Shown here one piece after another: positions 6,236 to 6,594 of a stretch of DNA of 6,594 bases. Position 1 is the stretch's first letter, and each line of letters begins with the position of its first letter. The notes under the pieces were generated by a model. The model was not told the origin of the DNA. It saw only the letters and a list, made by a program, of their open reading frames with translations, and ran no database searches. This DNA comes from Deltaproteobacteria bacterium. GTDB taxonomy: Bacteria > Myxococcota > Myxococcia > Myxococcales > Myxococcaceae. The position numbers and the translations under genes were made by a program. The stretch lies in assembly GCA_016875515.1 (NCBI GenBank), contig VGRA01000145.1:1-6594 (forward strand), written 5' to 3'.

Positions 6236-6594
6236 CTACGCCGCCCCGGCCTGGGCGCGCTTGGCCGCGTCCACGAACTCCGGCATCTGGTCGAAGTTCA
6301 TGTACTTGTAGATGTCCGCGGACTTGGCCTGGAGGCTGTTCGCGTACGCCAGGTACTCCTCCACCTTGGGGAGCCGGCCCAGCATGGAGGCCACCGCCGC
6401 CACCTCCGCCGAGGCGAGGAAGACGTTGGTGTCACGCCCCAGCCGGTTGGGGAAGTTGCGGGTGGAGGTGGACACCATGGTGCTGCCCGGCCGCGCCTGC
6501 GCCTGGTTGCCCATGCACAGCGAGCAGCCCGGCATCTCCGTCCGCGCCCCCGCCCCGGCGTACTGCGAGTAGACGCCCTCCTCCACCAGCTTGT
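6236..6594 (-). CDS. acnB: Aconitate hydratase B, C-terminal part (cut by window edge)
   Basis: About 119 C-terminal residues of the bifunctional aconitate hydratase 2 / 2-methylisocitrate dehydratase; the frame runs off the right edge, and the apparent Met at 6586 is an internal GTG (KLVEEGVYSQ). PGCSLCMGNQ holds the CxxC pair that ligates two of the three irons of the [4Fe-4S] cluster in AcnB, equivalent to C769 and C772 of the E. coli enzyme. VSTSTRNFPNRLG follows, with the arginines that bind substrate carboxylates. AEVAAVASMLGRLPKVEEYLAY and YKYMNFDQMPEF are the usual AcnB ending, and the protein stops at TAG with a normal C-terminus. The enzyme interconverts citrate and isocitrate in the TCA cycle in the cytoplasm. 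The order of motifs is AcnB-specific, not AcnA. The next gene downstream on the same strand is the cyclase, 120 bases away; a functional tie is not evident. Confidence 0.96.
   Translation of the reverse strand, partial: KLVEEGVYSQYAGAGARTEMPGCSLCMGNQAQARPGSTMVSTSTRNFPNRLGRDTNVFLASAEVAAVASMLGRLPKVEEYLAYANSLQAKSADIYKYMNFDQMPEFVDAAKRAQAGAA

Noticed and set aside
1..6594. CRISPR arrays, tRNA/rRNA genes, insertion sequences, prophage or integrase genes
   Set aside because: No regularly spaced repeats, RNA gene signatures, transposase motifs or terminal inverted repeats were seen on either strand.

Overview
The window is very GC-rich, with G/C strongly favoured at third codon positions. Its gene content (a receiver-adenylate cyclase, AcnB, a peptidoglycan-binding/beta-repeat protein and a TetR-controlled lipid hydroxylase) fits a large-genome soil bacterium. 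A myxobacterium (Myxococcota, Cystobacterineae type) is my best guess; this is inferred from composition and gene style, not from a marker gene.

Layout, left to right. (1) 1-310, plus strand: the 3' end of a gene cut by the window edge, with a small helical C-terminal domain. (2) 336-976, minus strand: a TetR-family regulator whose frame is broken by one missing base in its DNA-binding domain. (3) 977-1051: a divergent promoter region holding a near-perfect 23-bp palindrome, the likely TetR operator. (4) 1052-2190, plus strand: a two-gene operon of a membrane fatty acid hydroxylase-family enzyme and a glutaredoxin-fold protein without active-site cysteines, coupled by an ATGA overlap. (5) 2197-4862 or longer, minus strand: a large protein with an N-terminal peptidoglycan-binding domain and about 600 residues of AsmA/TamB-like beta repeats, then an overlapping four-helix membrane protein. 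Neither gene of this pair has an obvious ATG start. (6) 5037-6115, minus strand: a receiver domain joined to a class III adenylate cyclase, again split by one missing base. (7) 6236-6594, minus strand: the 3' end of acnB, running off the right edge.

How the parts work together (inference). The TetR protein probably represses the divergent hydroxylase/glutaredoxin-like operon through the palindrome, making a ligand-controlled lipid-modification unit. The beta-repeat protein and the small membrane protein are probably a co-translated envelope pair. The cyclase would turn a phosphorylation input into cAMP. acnB is a housekeeping TCA-cycle gene separated from the cyclase by a stretch with two hairpins.

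The two frameshifts are both single-base losses in G/C-rich sequence, with full coding potential on each side. They could be real mutations or sequencing errors, and the sequence alone cannot decide. I found no tRNA, rRNA, CRISPR array, insertion sequence or prophage gene, and no gene-free stretch longer than 300 bases.
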